In this document: positions 44,601 to 53,517 of the stretch, piece after piece
How the letters are laid out: each line of letters begins with the position of its first letter
Position numbering within the stretch: position 1 is the stretch's first letter
Assembly: GCA_963697675.1 (NCBI GenBank)
Contig: CAVOOW010000006.1
Coordinates: forward strand, 1 to 64,000
Direction of reading: 5' to 3'
Length of the DNA: 64,000 bases
Source: CAVOOW01 sp963697675
GTDB lineage: Bacteria > Actinomycetota > Actinomycetes > JACCUZ01
Translations under genes and position numbers: made by a program
Notes under the pieces: generated by a model
Told to the model about the DNA's origin: nothing
What the model saw: the letters and a program-made list of their open reading frames with translations, nothing else
Databases searched by the model: none

Positions 44601-45957
44601 GTTTCGTGGTCGACACCGACGGAGTGCTTCATCTGTCCCTGATGCGGGCCTGCACCGGGTGGCCGTCCGGCGTGTGGATCGACCCACCGGCCCGCACGAC
44701 CCCCGACGGCACCAGCTTCCAGCTGCAGCACTGGACCCACCGGTTCGACTACGCGCTCGTCGGCGGTGCCGGCGACTGGCGCGAGTGTGACCTCGTCCGG
44801 CGCGGGCAGGGCTACAACCACCGGCTCTCCGCCACGCTGCACGCAGGAGACGGCGACGCCGCGCCCGATCGTGCCTTCTTCCGGGTGGAACCGGACACGG
44901 ATGTCGCGCTCAGCGTGCTCAAGGCCCACGGCAACCCCCTGGCACGCGGCGAGCTCGGTGCTTCAGACCCGCGGGAGCGGCTCACGGCACGGCTCTACGA
45001 GATGACCGGGCGTCGCCACGCAGGTGGACCTCCGTGCCTTCGTGCCCGTCGCTAGAGGCCACGTCCGGAGACCTGCTCGAGGCCCCCGCCGACAGCGTGA
45101 CCACATCGGACGGGACCGTGCGCCTCGACTTCGACGGCGCCCAGATCCAGACCGTCATCATGCGGCCCGTCGACCAAACCGATGCCGGTGATGCCGCCGG
45201 CGGCGGCCCGGCACTGCTGGAGGCAGCACCCACGAACATCCCGGAGTACGCACGTTATTGGCTGCACAACCGGGGCGTGGCCCCGACCGGAGCGCACCCA
45301 GTGTCCGCGCACCTGCACGGGCCGAGCCGCATCGAAGGGCCGACGACGATCCGATGCGTGGTGTCCTCCGACCTGACCAAGGACAGCGCCCGCGGCGAGG
45401 TCCTGCTCGGTGCCCCGAGCGGCTGGTCCGTCGAACCACGGGCGGTCCCTTACGACCTGCCGCCCGGGGCACACCAGTCGGTGGACGTCGAGGTCACGCC
45501 GCCGGCCGGCGCCGATGCAGGTTGCTTCCTGGTCACCGCACAGACGGTCGGGCCCACCGGCTCGGTGTCGCAGGACGTCCTGGCCCTGACGACGGGGGCC
45601 GGCTCGGCACCGTTCCTGGAGGCGGACCTGGGCTTGGACGAGATCCGGCTGGCGCCCGGTGAGACGCACGACGTGACGGTGCTCCTGACCAACCACGCCC
45701 ACGGCACGCTCGTCACCGAGGTCCAGACGCTGACGCCGTACGGCACGTGGGAGGCAGTGCCGATCTGGTCCGAGCTGGTCCGCGTGCCCGGCCCGGGGAC
45801 GGTCAGGCACACGGTGACTGTCGCAGTCCCTGGCACGGCGCGACCCGGTCGCTATTGGCTGCTGGTCAAGGTGATGGGCGGCGGTCAGATCGTCTACACA
45901 CCCGCCGTCCGGTTGACGGTCCTGGCTGCGTCGACGCGGACCAGGGCAAACCGATGA
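41644..45957 (+). CDS. GH38 alpha-mannosidase, three frameshifts
   Basis: The rebuilt protein is about 1,437 residues. After an N-terminal beta-domain, the GH38 catalytic domain has the zinc motif HFHYDPVWW, the nucleophile region QLDVFGHDPQFP and GAHHDGITGSESDQVYLDL. The middle and C-terminal domains are beta-sandwiches. The C-terminal part has a NEW3/Fn3-like repeat (LPPGAHQSVDVEVTPPAG). GH38 cleaves alpha-mannosides. Frame changes near 43195, 45012 and 45048 split it into three pieces, all conserved, so indels are likely. No signal peptide is seen, so a cytoplasmic site is likely. GAGG before ATG 41644 supports the start. The stop overlaps the next start (ATGA). Confidence 0.82.
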
Positions 45958-46553
45958 GCTCCGCCACGGGCCATGCACACGTCGCGGCCTGGGTGGGTGG
46001 GGCACCGGTCACCATCGCGGAGGTCGACGCGCACCTGGACCGGCTCCGTGCTGGACCGCATGCCGGGTTGTTGCCCGTCGCGGACTCGGCCGAGGGTCGC
46101 CAGCTGCGTCGGTGGGCCACACAGGTGGTGGTGACCAGACACCTGCTCGAGCTCGAGGCAGCAGCCCGCGGTCTCGCCCCCGCTCACCACGTCGAGGCGA
46201 TCGTGCCCGATCGCGCGGCCGCGCTGGAGCTGGGTGGGATCGTCGCCAACGTGTTGGCGCACTCACCCCCCGCGCAGACGGTCTTCGCAGAGGTGACCCG
46301 ATCGGTGCACGCGACAGCGGAGGATGTCGCGTCCTACTACTCCCGAAACAGTGACGAGTTCGCGGACTCGACGGGCCGGCCACAACCGCTCGAGGCCGTC
46401 GCCGGCGACATCGCACGCAACCTCACCTCGTCGCTGCGCCGACGCTGCTTCGTCGACTGGCTCGACCGACGCCGTGCCGCGCTGGTGCACCTCGAGCCCG
46501 GTCATGAGCATCCTGGCGACCCACACCAACCGGACGCCACGCACCGCCACTGA
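45954..46553 (+). CDS. SurA-N-like protein coupled to the mannosidase
   Basis: A 199-residue protein with the N-terminal segment of SurA/PrsA-type chaperones (VGGAPVTIAEVDAHLDRLR) and a later YYSRNSDEF motif seen before the parvulin domain; the peptidyl-prolyl isomerase domain itself is missing. A His/Pro-rich tail ends it. No signal peptide. Its ATG overlaps the mannosidase stop by four bases, so the two are translationally coupled. It could be a chaperone for the large mannosidase. This class often sits next to glycosidase genes in actinobacteria, as far as I recall. Confidence 0.6.
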   Translation: MSSATGHAHVAAWVGGAPVTIAEVDAHLDRLRAGPHAGLLPVADSAEGRQLRRWATQVVVTRHLLELEAAARGLAPAHHVEAIVPDRAAALELGGIVANVLAHSPPAQTVFAEVTRSVHATAEDVASYYSRNSDEFADSTGRPQPLEAVAGDIARNLTSSLRRRCFVDWLDRRRAALVHLEPGHEHPGDPHQPDATHRH

Positions 46554-46599
46554 CGTCAACACCGACATCGGGCGCAGGTCCCGGAGTAACAATGGACCC

Positions 46600-47622
46600 G
46601 TGCTGCAGCGCATCGCCACGACGAGGCTGCGCGACGGCACCGAGATCGCATACGCGCTGGCCGGCGCCGGTCCGTTTCTCGTCTACGCGCCGGGGTGGCT
46701 CACGCATCTGGAGCTCAGTTGGGCCTTGCCCGCGGAGCGGGCCTTCTACGAGTCCCTCGCGCGGGGGCGGACTCTCGTGCGCTACGACAAGCCCGGCTGT
46801 GGTCTGTCCGGTGCTGTCGGCCAGCCGCACTCGATGGCCCTGGAGCTGGAGACACTGGAGGCGGTGACTCGCGCCGTGGGTGCCCAGCGGTTCGACTTGT
46901 TCGGCGGTTCGATGGGCGCTCCGGTCGCCGCGTGCTGGGCCGCGGCTCATCCGGACAGCGTCGAGCGCTTGGTGCTGTACGGCGGCTGGGTCCACGGCCC
47001 GGAGATAGCGAGTCCCGTGGTCCAGGAACACGTGCTGGGACTGATTGCCAAGCATTGGGGACTCGGTTCAGATGTCCTCGCCGACATCTTCGCACCGGAT
47101 GCCGACGCCGCGGAGAGGAAGGCGCTCACGCTCTTCCAGCGCGAAGCCGCAACCCCCGAGACGGCGCGAAGCCTGCTCGATCTCTGCTACCAGCTGGACG
47201 TCAGCGCTGCCCTTTCCCACGTCCGCGCACCTACCCTGGTGATCCACCGGGACAGGGACCGGGCCGCGCCCGTTGAGCAGGGCAGGTTGCTCGCCGCGGG
47301 CATTCCCGGCGCCACGTTCGAGCTGCAGACCGGCCGCTCGCACATTCCCTACATCGGCGATGTGGACTCGCTCGCCCGGGCCGTTCGGCGGTTCCTGGGC
47401 CTGCCCGCGTTGCGGCGACGTGTCGCGCCAAGCCTGACAGCGCGGCAGCGCGAGGTTGCGGCGCTGGTGACGCAGGGCCTCACGAATCGCGAAATAGGCG
47501 TCGAGCTGCACATCACCGAGCGTTCGGTGGAGTCGCACATGGAGCGGATCGGGACCAGGATGGGCTTTCGGTCGCGCGCTCAGATCGCGGCGTGGTACGT
47601 CGCGAGCGGCGGGCGAAGTTGA
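46600..47622 (+). CDS. Alpha/beta hydrolase fused to a LuxR-type DNA-binding domain
   Basis: A 340-residue protein. The hydrolase part has the nucleophile elbow FGGSMGAPVAA (Ser), an Asp in LVIHRDRDRAAP and His in GRSHIPYIGD, so a full triad. The last 65 residues form a LuxR/FixJ helix-turn-helix (LTARQREVAALVTQGLTNRE, IGVELHITERSVESHMERIG). It may sense or hydrolyse an acyl ligand and regulate transcription. GTG 46600 is chosen because the hydrolase fold begins there; the ATG at 46504 gives a longer, atypical N-terminus. The pairing of a functional triad with an HTH suggests an enzyme-sensor regulator. Confidence 0.8.
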   Translation: MLQRIATTRLRDGTEIAYALAGAGPFLVYAPGWLTHLELSWALPAERAFYESLARGRTLVRYDKPGCGLSGAVGQPHSMALELETLEAVTRAVGAQRFDLFGGSMGAPVAACWAAAHPDSVERLVLYGGWVHGPEIASPVVQEHVLGLIAKHWGLGSDVLADIFAPDADAAERKALTLFQREAATPETARSLLDLCYQLDVSAALSHVRAPTLVIHRDRDRAAPVEQGRLLAAGIPGATFELQTGRSHIPYIGDVDSLARAVRRFLGLPALRRRVAPSLTARQREVAALVTQGLTNREIGVELHITERSVESHMERIGTRMGFRSRAQIAAWYVASGGRS

Positions 47623-47670
47623 GGTGTTTCCCCCGCTGACACACGCCGGTTGCTCCTTCATGATCAGGGC

Positions 47671-48594
47671 ATGACGAACACGACTCGGGTCGGGGTGTTC
47701 CCCCCGCTGGACCTCTTGTCACGGGGCCCGGAGGCTTCCACGGCGTTCCTGACCGAGGTCGCCAAGGCGGGCATCGACCACGTCTGCTGCGGAGACCATG
47801 TGAGCTTCGCCGGCGACGGGTTCGACGGGCTGATCCAGGCCACCGCGTTCGCGATGCTGCACCCCAGCCTGCCCGTCCACATCGGCGTCTACCTGCTGCC
47901 GCTGCGTCATCCGGTCCTCGTGGCACGCCAGCTCGCGGACCTCGACCGGCTCGCTCCCGGCCGCCTCGTCTTCGGGGTCGGCGTCGGAGGCGAGGACCGC
48001 CACGAGGTCTCGATCTGCGGAGTGGACCCATCGACCCGTGGGAAGCGGATGAACGAGAGCCTCATCGTGCTGCGACAGCTCCTCACCGGCACGGCAACGA
48101 CGTTTCACGGAAGGTTCTTCGACATCGACGAAGCGGTCATCTCCCCCGCACCGGAAACGGCGATTCCCATCATCATCGGCGGGCGTTCCGACGAGGCGAT
48201 CAGGCGGGTGGGCCGGCTCGGTGACGGCTGGCTGGGCATCTGGAACTCGCCCCGCCGTTTCGCCGAGGCCACAGAGATGGCAGCAGCCGAGGCAGAGCTC
48301 GCTGGGCGGTCCGACCCCCCGACCCGCCATGCGATGCAGGTGTGGTGCGGTCTCGCGGACTCCAAGGAAACGGCCCGCGCCTGTCTTGCCCCGGCGATGC
48401 AAGCGTTCTACCGGCTGCCGTTCGAGCGCTTCGAGCGCTATTGCCCGTACGGCACCGCGGAGGACGTCGCGGAGTTCCTGGCGCCCTACGTCGCTGCCGG
48501 CTGCCGCGAGTTCAACCTGATCCCGCAGTCCCCGGACGACGACTCGTTCGTTGCCGGGGTGGCCGCCGTGCAGGCCCTGCTGACCGGAGCGTGA
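47671..48594 (+). CDS. LLM-class flavin (F420/FMN)-dependent oxidoreductase
   Basis: A 307-residue TIM-barrel protein of the bacterial luciferase-like family. Family blocks are GIDHVCCGDHVSF, IGVYLLPLRHPVLVARQLADLD, RLVFGVGVGGE and PIIIGGRSDEAIRRVGRLGDGW. Such enzymes use F420 or FMN to oxidise or reduce alcohols, aldehydes or sugars. ATG 47671 is used; the frame to 47650 is unlikely. It lies 48 bases past the hydrolase-LuxR gene in the same direction and could share its transcript. The cofactor choice is not certain from sequence. Confidence 0.85.
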   Translation: MTNTTRVGVFPPLDLLSRGPEASTAFLTEVAKAGIDHVCCGDHVSFAGDGFDGLIQATAFAMLHPSLPVHIGVYLLPLRHPVLVARQLADLDRLAPGRLVFGVGVGGEDRHEVSICGVDPSTRGKRMNESLIVLRQLLTGTATTFHGRFFDIDEAVISPAPETAIPIIIGGRSDEAIRRVGRLGDGWLGIWNSPRRFAEATEMAAAEAELAGRSDPPTRHAMQVWCGLADSKETARACLAPAMQAFYRLPFERFERYCPYGTAEDVAEFLAPYVAAGCREFNLIPQSPDDDSFVAGVAAVQALLTGA

Positions 48595-48722
48595 GGGGCC
48601 TCCCCGGACGCTGACCGGATAATTCTCCGGCAAGTGCTGCCATACTCGGATCAACGTGACGATCGCGCAGGTTCCGGTCGGAACAGGGTCATGGGTCGAC
48701 CATCGCGCAGAGAGCCGTTCCA

Positions 48723-50191
48723 GTGAGCAGGCACCGTCGCCGGATTGCACCAGCGTTGGCTCTGCTCGCCATGCTCGGTGGACGTGGTCTCCGGAACGGG
48801 CTCGGGGGCAACAGCGGCGACGGCGGCCGCGGACGTCTCGTGCAACACCGGATACGCCCCGGGGAACCCACCTGCGCTGTCCGCCACTCCGGACCCCAAC
48901 ATCGGCCAGATCGGCCAGCGACCCGCAGTGCCGACCCGACCCGTATGGGACGGTGACGACAGGATCAACGACTCGGCCTACGTGCGGGCGACGAACATCG
49001 TCTACCTGGTCGGGTGGTTCGACGTCTACAAGTGGCGAGGTGTCGACTATCCGCGGCACAACGCCGTCGCCATCAACGCGACAACGGGCAGACCCACCGG
49101 CTGGGCACCCGACGTCGACGGCGAGATCCTCGCCATCAGAGCCAGTTGCAGCGGTCGTTCGATCTACATCGGCGGCTCCTTCCGCCACGTCAACGGCACA
49201 ACCCGCACGGTACGCGGCACGCGTGACACCGACGTCGGGGCGCACGTTCGCATGGAACCCTCATCCCAACGCGATCGTCCAGGACATCTCGATCGGCCAC
49301 CGGCACCTGATCGTCTCCGGTGACTTCTCCCGCATCGGCGGCGCCACGCGGCACCTGATCGCGAGTGTCAACGGCAAGACCGGCCGCGCGACGAGCTGGC
49401 TGACGTTGTCCGTCAAAGGCCACGACCCGGCGGGGCCCGCCCGCGTCACGAAGTTCGTCGTCAACAACGCGGGGACCTACGGCGTCGCCATCGGGAACTT
49501 CGACCGCGTCAACAAGCGCTTCCACCGGCGCATCTTCGTCCTGCACCTCACGAAGTCGCGGGTGTGGCTGCAGCGTTGGAAGACCCCGATGACGAAGTCG
49601 CATCACAATGCCAACTCGGGCACCGACTGCAGCGTCGAGAAGCCCGATCCCGACCTGGACGCGGCCTGGACGCCCGACGACCGCAAGTTCGGCATTGCCT
49701 CGACTGGAGGCGGGCACTACGCAAGCATCTGTGACTCGGCGACGATGTGGAGCGCATCGAACAAAGCCATGGCCTCCAAGAAGAACAAGCCGTTGGCGAT
49801 CCAGTACACCGGAGGCGATTCGCTGTCAGCGATCCTGCTCACGAACACCCTCGGCTGGGCCACGGGCCACAACCGCTGGGCCAATAACCCCCCGCTCCAC
49901 CCCGTGGTCATGGTCCAGCCCTGCTCCGGCATCCAGCTCCCGATCAAGCTCTATCCCGGGCCGGCCGGCTACGACTGCAAGGGACCCACCGCACTCGAGC
50001 GACCGGGGATGATCGCCTTCAACGTGTCGACGATGCGGGCCACCTCCTGGAACCCGGGTCGCTCACGCCAGCGGTCGATGCACAACACGATGTTATTCAC
50101 CTCCCTCGGCATGTGCATCGGCTCCGACGGCGATGACGCAGCCGGCGAGCCGCACAACGACCTAGTCTGCTTCCCGTTCCTGTCGACCTGA
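48723..50191 (+). CDS. Secreted beta-propeller-like protein, two frameshifts
   Basis: The pieces make a secreted protein of about 490 residues. It has a signal peptide (SRHRRRIAPALALLAMLGG), a Cys-bearing start (VSCNTGYAPG), then propeller-like repeats (GWFDVYKWRGVDYPRHNAVA; IYIGGSFRHVNGTTR; LIVSGDFSRIGGATR). The C-terminal part ends GSDGDDAAGEPHNDLVCFPF. The G-x-F/x-GG repeat pattern is that of actinobacterial delta-60-like beta-propellers. Frame changes lie near 48785 and 49205. GTG 48723 has no strong ribosome site. Its last 30 bases overlap, on the other strand, the end of the GH5-like gene. Confidence 0.65.
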
Positions 50192-52282
50192 CTCCTGCCG
50201 GACGACCCAGCGCCAAACCAGAACAGCAGCCGCGTACGGCTCGAGTGCGAGCTCACCGCCGTCGTTGCTGAGCACCGACCCGGGGACGGACAGGGCGCGG
50301 AGATCTGTCCGGTCAGCTGGGAGCCGCAGTGAGCTCACGACGGGCCTGCCGCTGTGGTTGGTCACGACGAGAACTCCGCCGTCAGGGCCGGTGAGCTGCC
50401 CGCTGGTGACGTCCGGGTGCAGCGCCGCCGCCGACTGCTCGATGCCGGCAAGCGCGGCGAGTGCCGCATAGATGCGCCACGTCGCCTCGCCAGGTCCGTG
50501 CGCGTCGGGCAGGCCGGCCAGGATCAGCTCGATCGGATGGGCGCAGGTCACGGTGCTGCCGCTGCCTCGGCGAGCCAGCGTCAGCACCGGGCTCCCGTCG
50601 TCATCGACGGCGAGCACCTCGGCATCGACGACCTGCAGCGTCACGCCACGCAGGTGTGGATCCGCGCTCGGCGCAGGCAGCCTGATCTCGTCGCCCGGGC
50701 CGAGGTCCCCGAACGGCGCGACGAAGCGGAAGACGACGTCGGCAGCGACGCGGGCCCGGTCGCTGATGCGCACACCGGCAACGTCGGCCATCTCCGGGAT
50801 CGCCGACTCGGTGCTGCAGGACAGATAGAGCGTGCCGCCGGCCTGGTGGAAGGCAGCAGCGCTGGCCCAGGTCGAGGTCCGCAGGTGCAACAGCGACGAC
50901 GTGGTGGTCGTCAGCGGTGCCGGCACCAGGAGAAGGCTCGTGGCGGGCCATGACCCGTCGAGCCGCTCGCGCGGGAACTCCACGCTCAACGTCGCCCGGG
51001 CGGCCAGGATGAAGGCGTTGAGCCAGGCTCGCACCAATGGCTTCACATCGCGGTCCGGGTGCCACGCCTTCTCCGCCGGTGCATACGGGCCGGACGGCGC
51101 CGTCGAGAGCCCGTACGCCTCCTGGTCATAGGGATGCACGTACTCGTGGGGCACCATGATCGCCGCGTCCGAGGTGGGACCGTGCCCGGCCGAACCGTCG
51201 AGGTCGATGGTCTTCATCGCCTGCGCCAGCTCAGACAGGACCCGGCCCCGCGGGCGCAGCTCGCCGTCTGACGTCGTGATGCCGAACTGCGTCTCGTGGG
51301 GCATCCGGACGTACGGAGCGCGCTCGTAGGCCGAGGGTTCCGCGTCGGTCCAGCACCAAGCGTAGAAGCCGATGGCCCCGCGCCCGAAGCTCGACCAGGC
51401 AAGCAACCTGTCGTACGACGCGATCCTGTCCGGATCGAACTGCGTCGACGACGCTCCGTACTCGTGCACCATCACGGACTTTCCTGCACCGCGCGCCAGC
51501 GCCGTCTCGAAGGCCGCCGCGTGCGTCATCCGCGGGGACAACAGGGCGTCCGGGTAGAGCTCGGGCGAGTAGATCGGGTATGGGTGCACGCAGCAGAAGT
51601 CCAGCTCCGCCGCCACGACGTCCGCCCGGAACGGCCCGTGGTCGATCTCCTGCGACGCCGTGCCGATCGTGATCAGGTGGGCGGGATCCGCGGTCCGGAT
51701 GGCGGAGCACAGCTGGCTGGTCCACACCTGCGCGTCCGTGTCGCTCGTCGTTGCGTGGTGGATCCAGAAGGGTGGTTCGTCTGTGAGGTCCCACGCGATG
51801 ATCGCGGCCCTGTCCTGCCAACGACGCGCGAGCGCCGCGGCATGCCTGCACTGCAGGCGCCGAAGCTCCGGGTCGGAGTGCGGGTTGACGCCGCTCGCCC
51901 ACGGAAGGTCCCAGTAGGCGTCGCCCACCTCCCCGCCGACGAAGAGGGTGGGGTGCAGGGTGAGCCGATGACGCTCCGCAGCATCCAGGATCGCGTCGAG
52001 CGTCGACAGGTGGTCCTCGTCGAGCTCCCCCGGCGAAGGCTCGAGCGCGGCCCACAAGAGATCGATGCGTACGGAGTCCAGTCCCGCTGCGGCCATGGCT
52101 GCGAAGGCCCGGTCGAACTCGTCCGCGCCGACTCGCCACGGCCAGTCCGGGCCGGACGTCGGCACGTAGTGCGCCCCGACCGGCACCACGGCGCGACCAT
52201 CACGTCGGAGAAAGTGTTGCCCCTGCTCATGAAATCCGTCGCTCAAGCTGATGTGACCGTCCCCCTCTTCAAAGTCGATCAT
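50162..52282 (-). CDS. GH5-like beta-mannanase/glycosidase
   Basis: The 706-residue enzyme has a GH5-type TIM barrel: VRIDLLWAALEPSPG; acid/base Glu169 in AWDLTDEPPFW; nucleophile Glu274 in MVHEYGASS. It is followed by a glutamine-amidotransferase-like/beta C-terminal part. Such enzymes hydrolyse beta-mannan or related glycans. No signal peptide is visible, so it is probably cytosolic and acts on imported oligosaccharides. ATG 52282 lies inside a 21-bp repeat with no ribosome site, so the transcript may be leaderless or the true start may be further in. The ROK kinase is divergent. Confidence 0.8.
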   Translation of the reverse strand: MIDFEEGDGHISLSDGFHEQGQHFLRRDGRAVVPVGAHYVPTSGPDWPWRVGADEFDRAFAAMAAAGLDSVRIDLLWAALEPSPGELDEDHLSTLDAILDAAERHRLTLHPTLFVGGEVGDAYWDLPWASGVNPHSDPELRRLQCRHAAALARRWQDRAAIIAWDLTDEPPFWIHHATTSDTDAQVWTSQLCSAIRTADPAHLITIGTASQEIDHGPFRADVVAAELDFCCVHPYPIYSPELYPDALLSPRMTHAAAFETALARGAGKSVMVHEYGASSTQFDPDRIASYDRLLAWSSFGRGAIGFYAWCWTDAEPSAYERAPYVRMPHETQFGITTSDGELRPRGRVLSELAQAMKTIDLDGSAGHGPTSDAAIMVPHEYVHPYDQEAYGLSTAPSGPYAPAEKAWHPDRDVKPLVRAWLNAFILAARATLSVEFPRERLDGSWPATSLLLVPAPLTTTTSSLLHLRTSTWASAAAFHQAGGTLYLSCSTESAIPEMADVAGVRISDRARVAADVVFRFVAPFGDLGPGDEIRLPAPSADPHLRGVTLQVVDAEVLAVDDDGSPVLTLARRGSGSTVTCAHPIELILAGLPDAHGPGEATWRIYAALAALAGIEQSAAALHPDVTSGQLTGPDGGVLVVTNHSGRPVVSSLRLPADRTDLRALSVPGSVLSNDGGELALEPYAAAVLVWRWVVRQESGRQEREAD

Positions 52283-52466
52283 GCAGTAACTGACGCGGCC
52301 TTCATCGTTGCAGGTCAGCGGCCCAGAAACCCAAATCGATCATGCGGTAACCGACGCGCCGTGCCGTCGGTTGGTGCATGATCGATAGATATTTTCGCCC
52401 GCTTGACTTGCGTCTTTGCATCGCCCGTCGGTAACTGCATGATCGACTGTGAAGGCGGGGGCGATG
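52253..52466. repeat. Symmetric array of four 21-bp repeats in a divergent control region
   Basis: Four copies of one 21-bp motif, with core CTGCATGATCGA in one orientation, lie at 52275-52295 and 52336-52356 (one orientation) and 52365-52385 and 52426-52446 (the other). Start-to-start distances are 61, 29 and 61, so the whole set is mirror-symmetric about 52360.5. Similarity continues past the outer copies: on the minus strand at 52282 ATGATCGACTTTGAAG, on the plus strand at 52439 ATGATCGACTGTGAAG. This looks like an old inverted duplication of promoter plus start, likely a binding array for a regulator of both genes. Confidence 0.65.
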
Positions 52467-52507
52467 GCTAGCTCGGGATGGTTACGTCTGACTGGGAGCA
52501 TGCAGCC

Positions 52508-53479
52508 ATGAGTCACGCAGACGAGGTCATCCTCGCGCTCGACATCGGTGGCACCTGGACGAGGGCCGCCGCGATCTCCGCCGACGCCCAGGTCCTCGGC
52601 TCCGTCACGCAGCCCACTCGCTCAGATGTCGACGGTCCGGCCGTGCTCGAGGCGGTCCTCGGTCTGCTCACCGAGGTGGCTGCGCAAGTGAGCCGGCCGG
52701 TGCGCGGCGTCGGGGTCAGCACCACCGGGCCCGTCGACCCGTCGACCGGTGTGCTGTTCCGGCCGCCGAACACCGGGCCGGGACTCGAGGGTTTGCGGCT
52801 GGGTGAGCGGCTGTCCGACGCTCTCGGCCTGCCGGTCGTCGTCGACCGCGACACGAACGCCGCGGTGCTGGCCGAACAGCGGTACGGCGCGGGTCGCGGC
52901 GCCACCACCCTCGTCTACGTCACGGTGTCGACGGGCGTCGGTGGCGCGGTCATCCTCGACGACCGGCTGTTGCGCGGCGCGCTGGGTGTCGCCGGTGAGC
53001 TCGGCCACATCAGCGTCTCACCGGACGGACCTGTCTGCGGATGTGGCAGGAACGGCTGCCTCGAGGCCATCGCCGCGGGGCCGGCGCTTGCCGCAGCGGC
53101 CGGGCGAGCGCTGGACTCGGGCATGGCATCACTGCTCCGCCAGGATGACCGTCCGCTCACTGGCGAGCTCGTCGCTGCAGCGGCCGCCGCCGGCGATCAG
53201 CTGGCCCGCACGGTGCTGCTCGGAGCGCGCGCCGCGCTGGCGTCCGCCGCGGTCGACATCGTCAACATCTTCAATCCCGTGCGGCTCGTGCTCGGTGGCT
53301 CGGTGATCCTCGGAAACCCCGACTGGGTCACCGAAGCCCGTCGCGCCGTCAGCCGGCGAGCGCTCGAACCGGCGCGCGGGTGCGCCGACGTCGTCGTCGC
53401 CGAGCTCGGCGACGAGGGAGGATTGCTCGGCGCCGCGCTGCTGTTCGATCTGCACGAGCAGGCACGGCTCTCGACCTGA
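52508..53479 (+). CDS. ROK-family sugar kinase (glucokinase-like)
   Basis: A 323-residue ROK kinase without a DNA-binding domain. The phosphate-1 motif is ALDIGGTWTRAAAI; catalytic Asp region VVDRDTNAAVLAEQRYG; STGVGGAVI; and the zinc motif GHISVSPDGPVCGCGRNGCL with HxxxxxxxxCxCGxxGC. These mark ATP-dependent glucokinase/N-acetylmannosamine- or mannose-type kinases in the cytoplasm. ATG 52508 follows GGGAG. It is divergent from the mannanase gene, so it probably phosphorylates the sugar released. The exact hexose is not readable. Confidence 0.9.
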   Translation: MSHADEVILALDIGGTWTRAAAISADAQVLGSVTQPTRSDVDGPAVLEAVLGLLTEVAAQVSRPVRGVGVSTTGPVDPSTGVLFRPPNTGPGLEGLRLGERLSDALGLPVVVDRDTNAAVLAEQRYGAGRGATTLVYVTVSTGVGGAVILDDRLLRGALGVAGELGHISVSPDGPVCGCGRNGCLEAIAAGPALAAAAGRALDSGMASLLRQDDRPLTGELVAAAAAAGDQLARTVLLGARAALASAAVDIVNIFNPVRLVLGGSVILGNPDWVTEARRAVSRRALEPARGCADVVVAELGDEGGLLGAALLFDLHEQARLST

Positions 53480-53517
53480 CACCGAGTGTTCGAGGGCCGC
53501 CGATGCGGACGTCGAGC

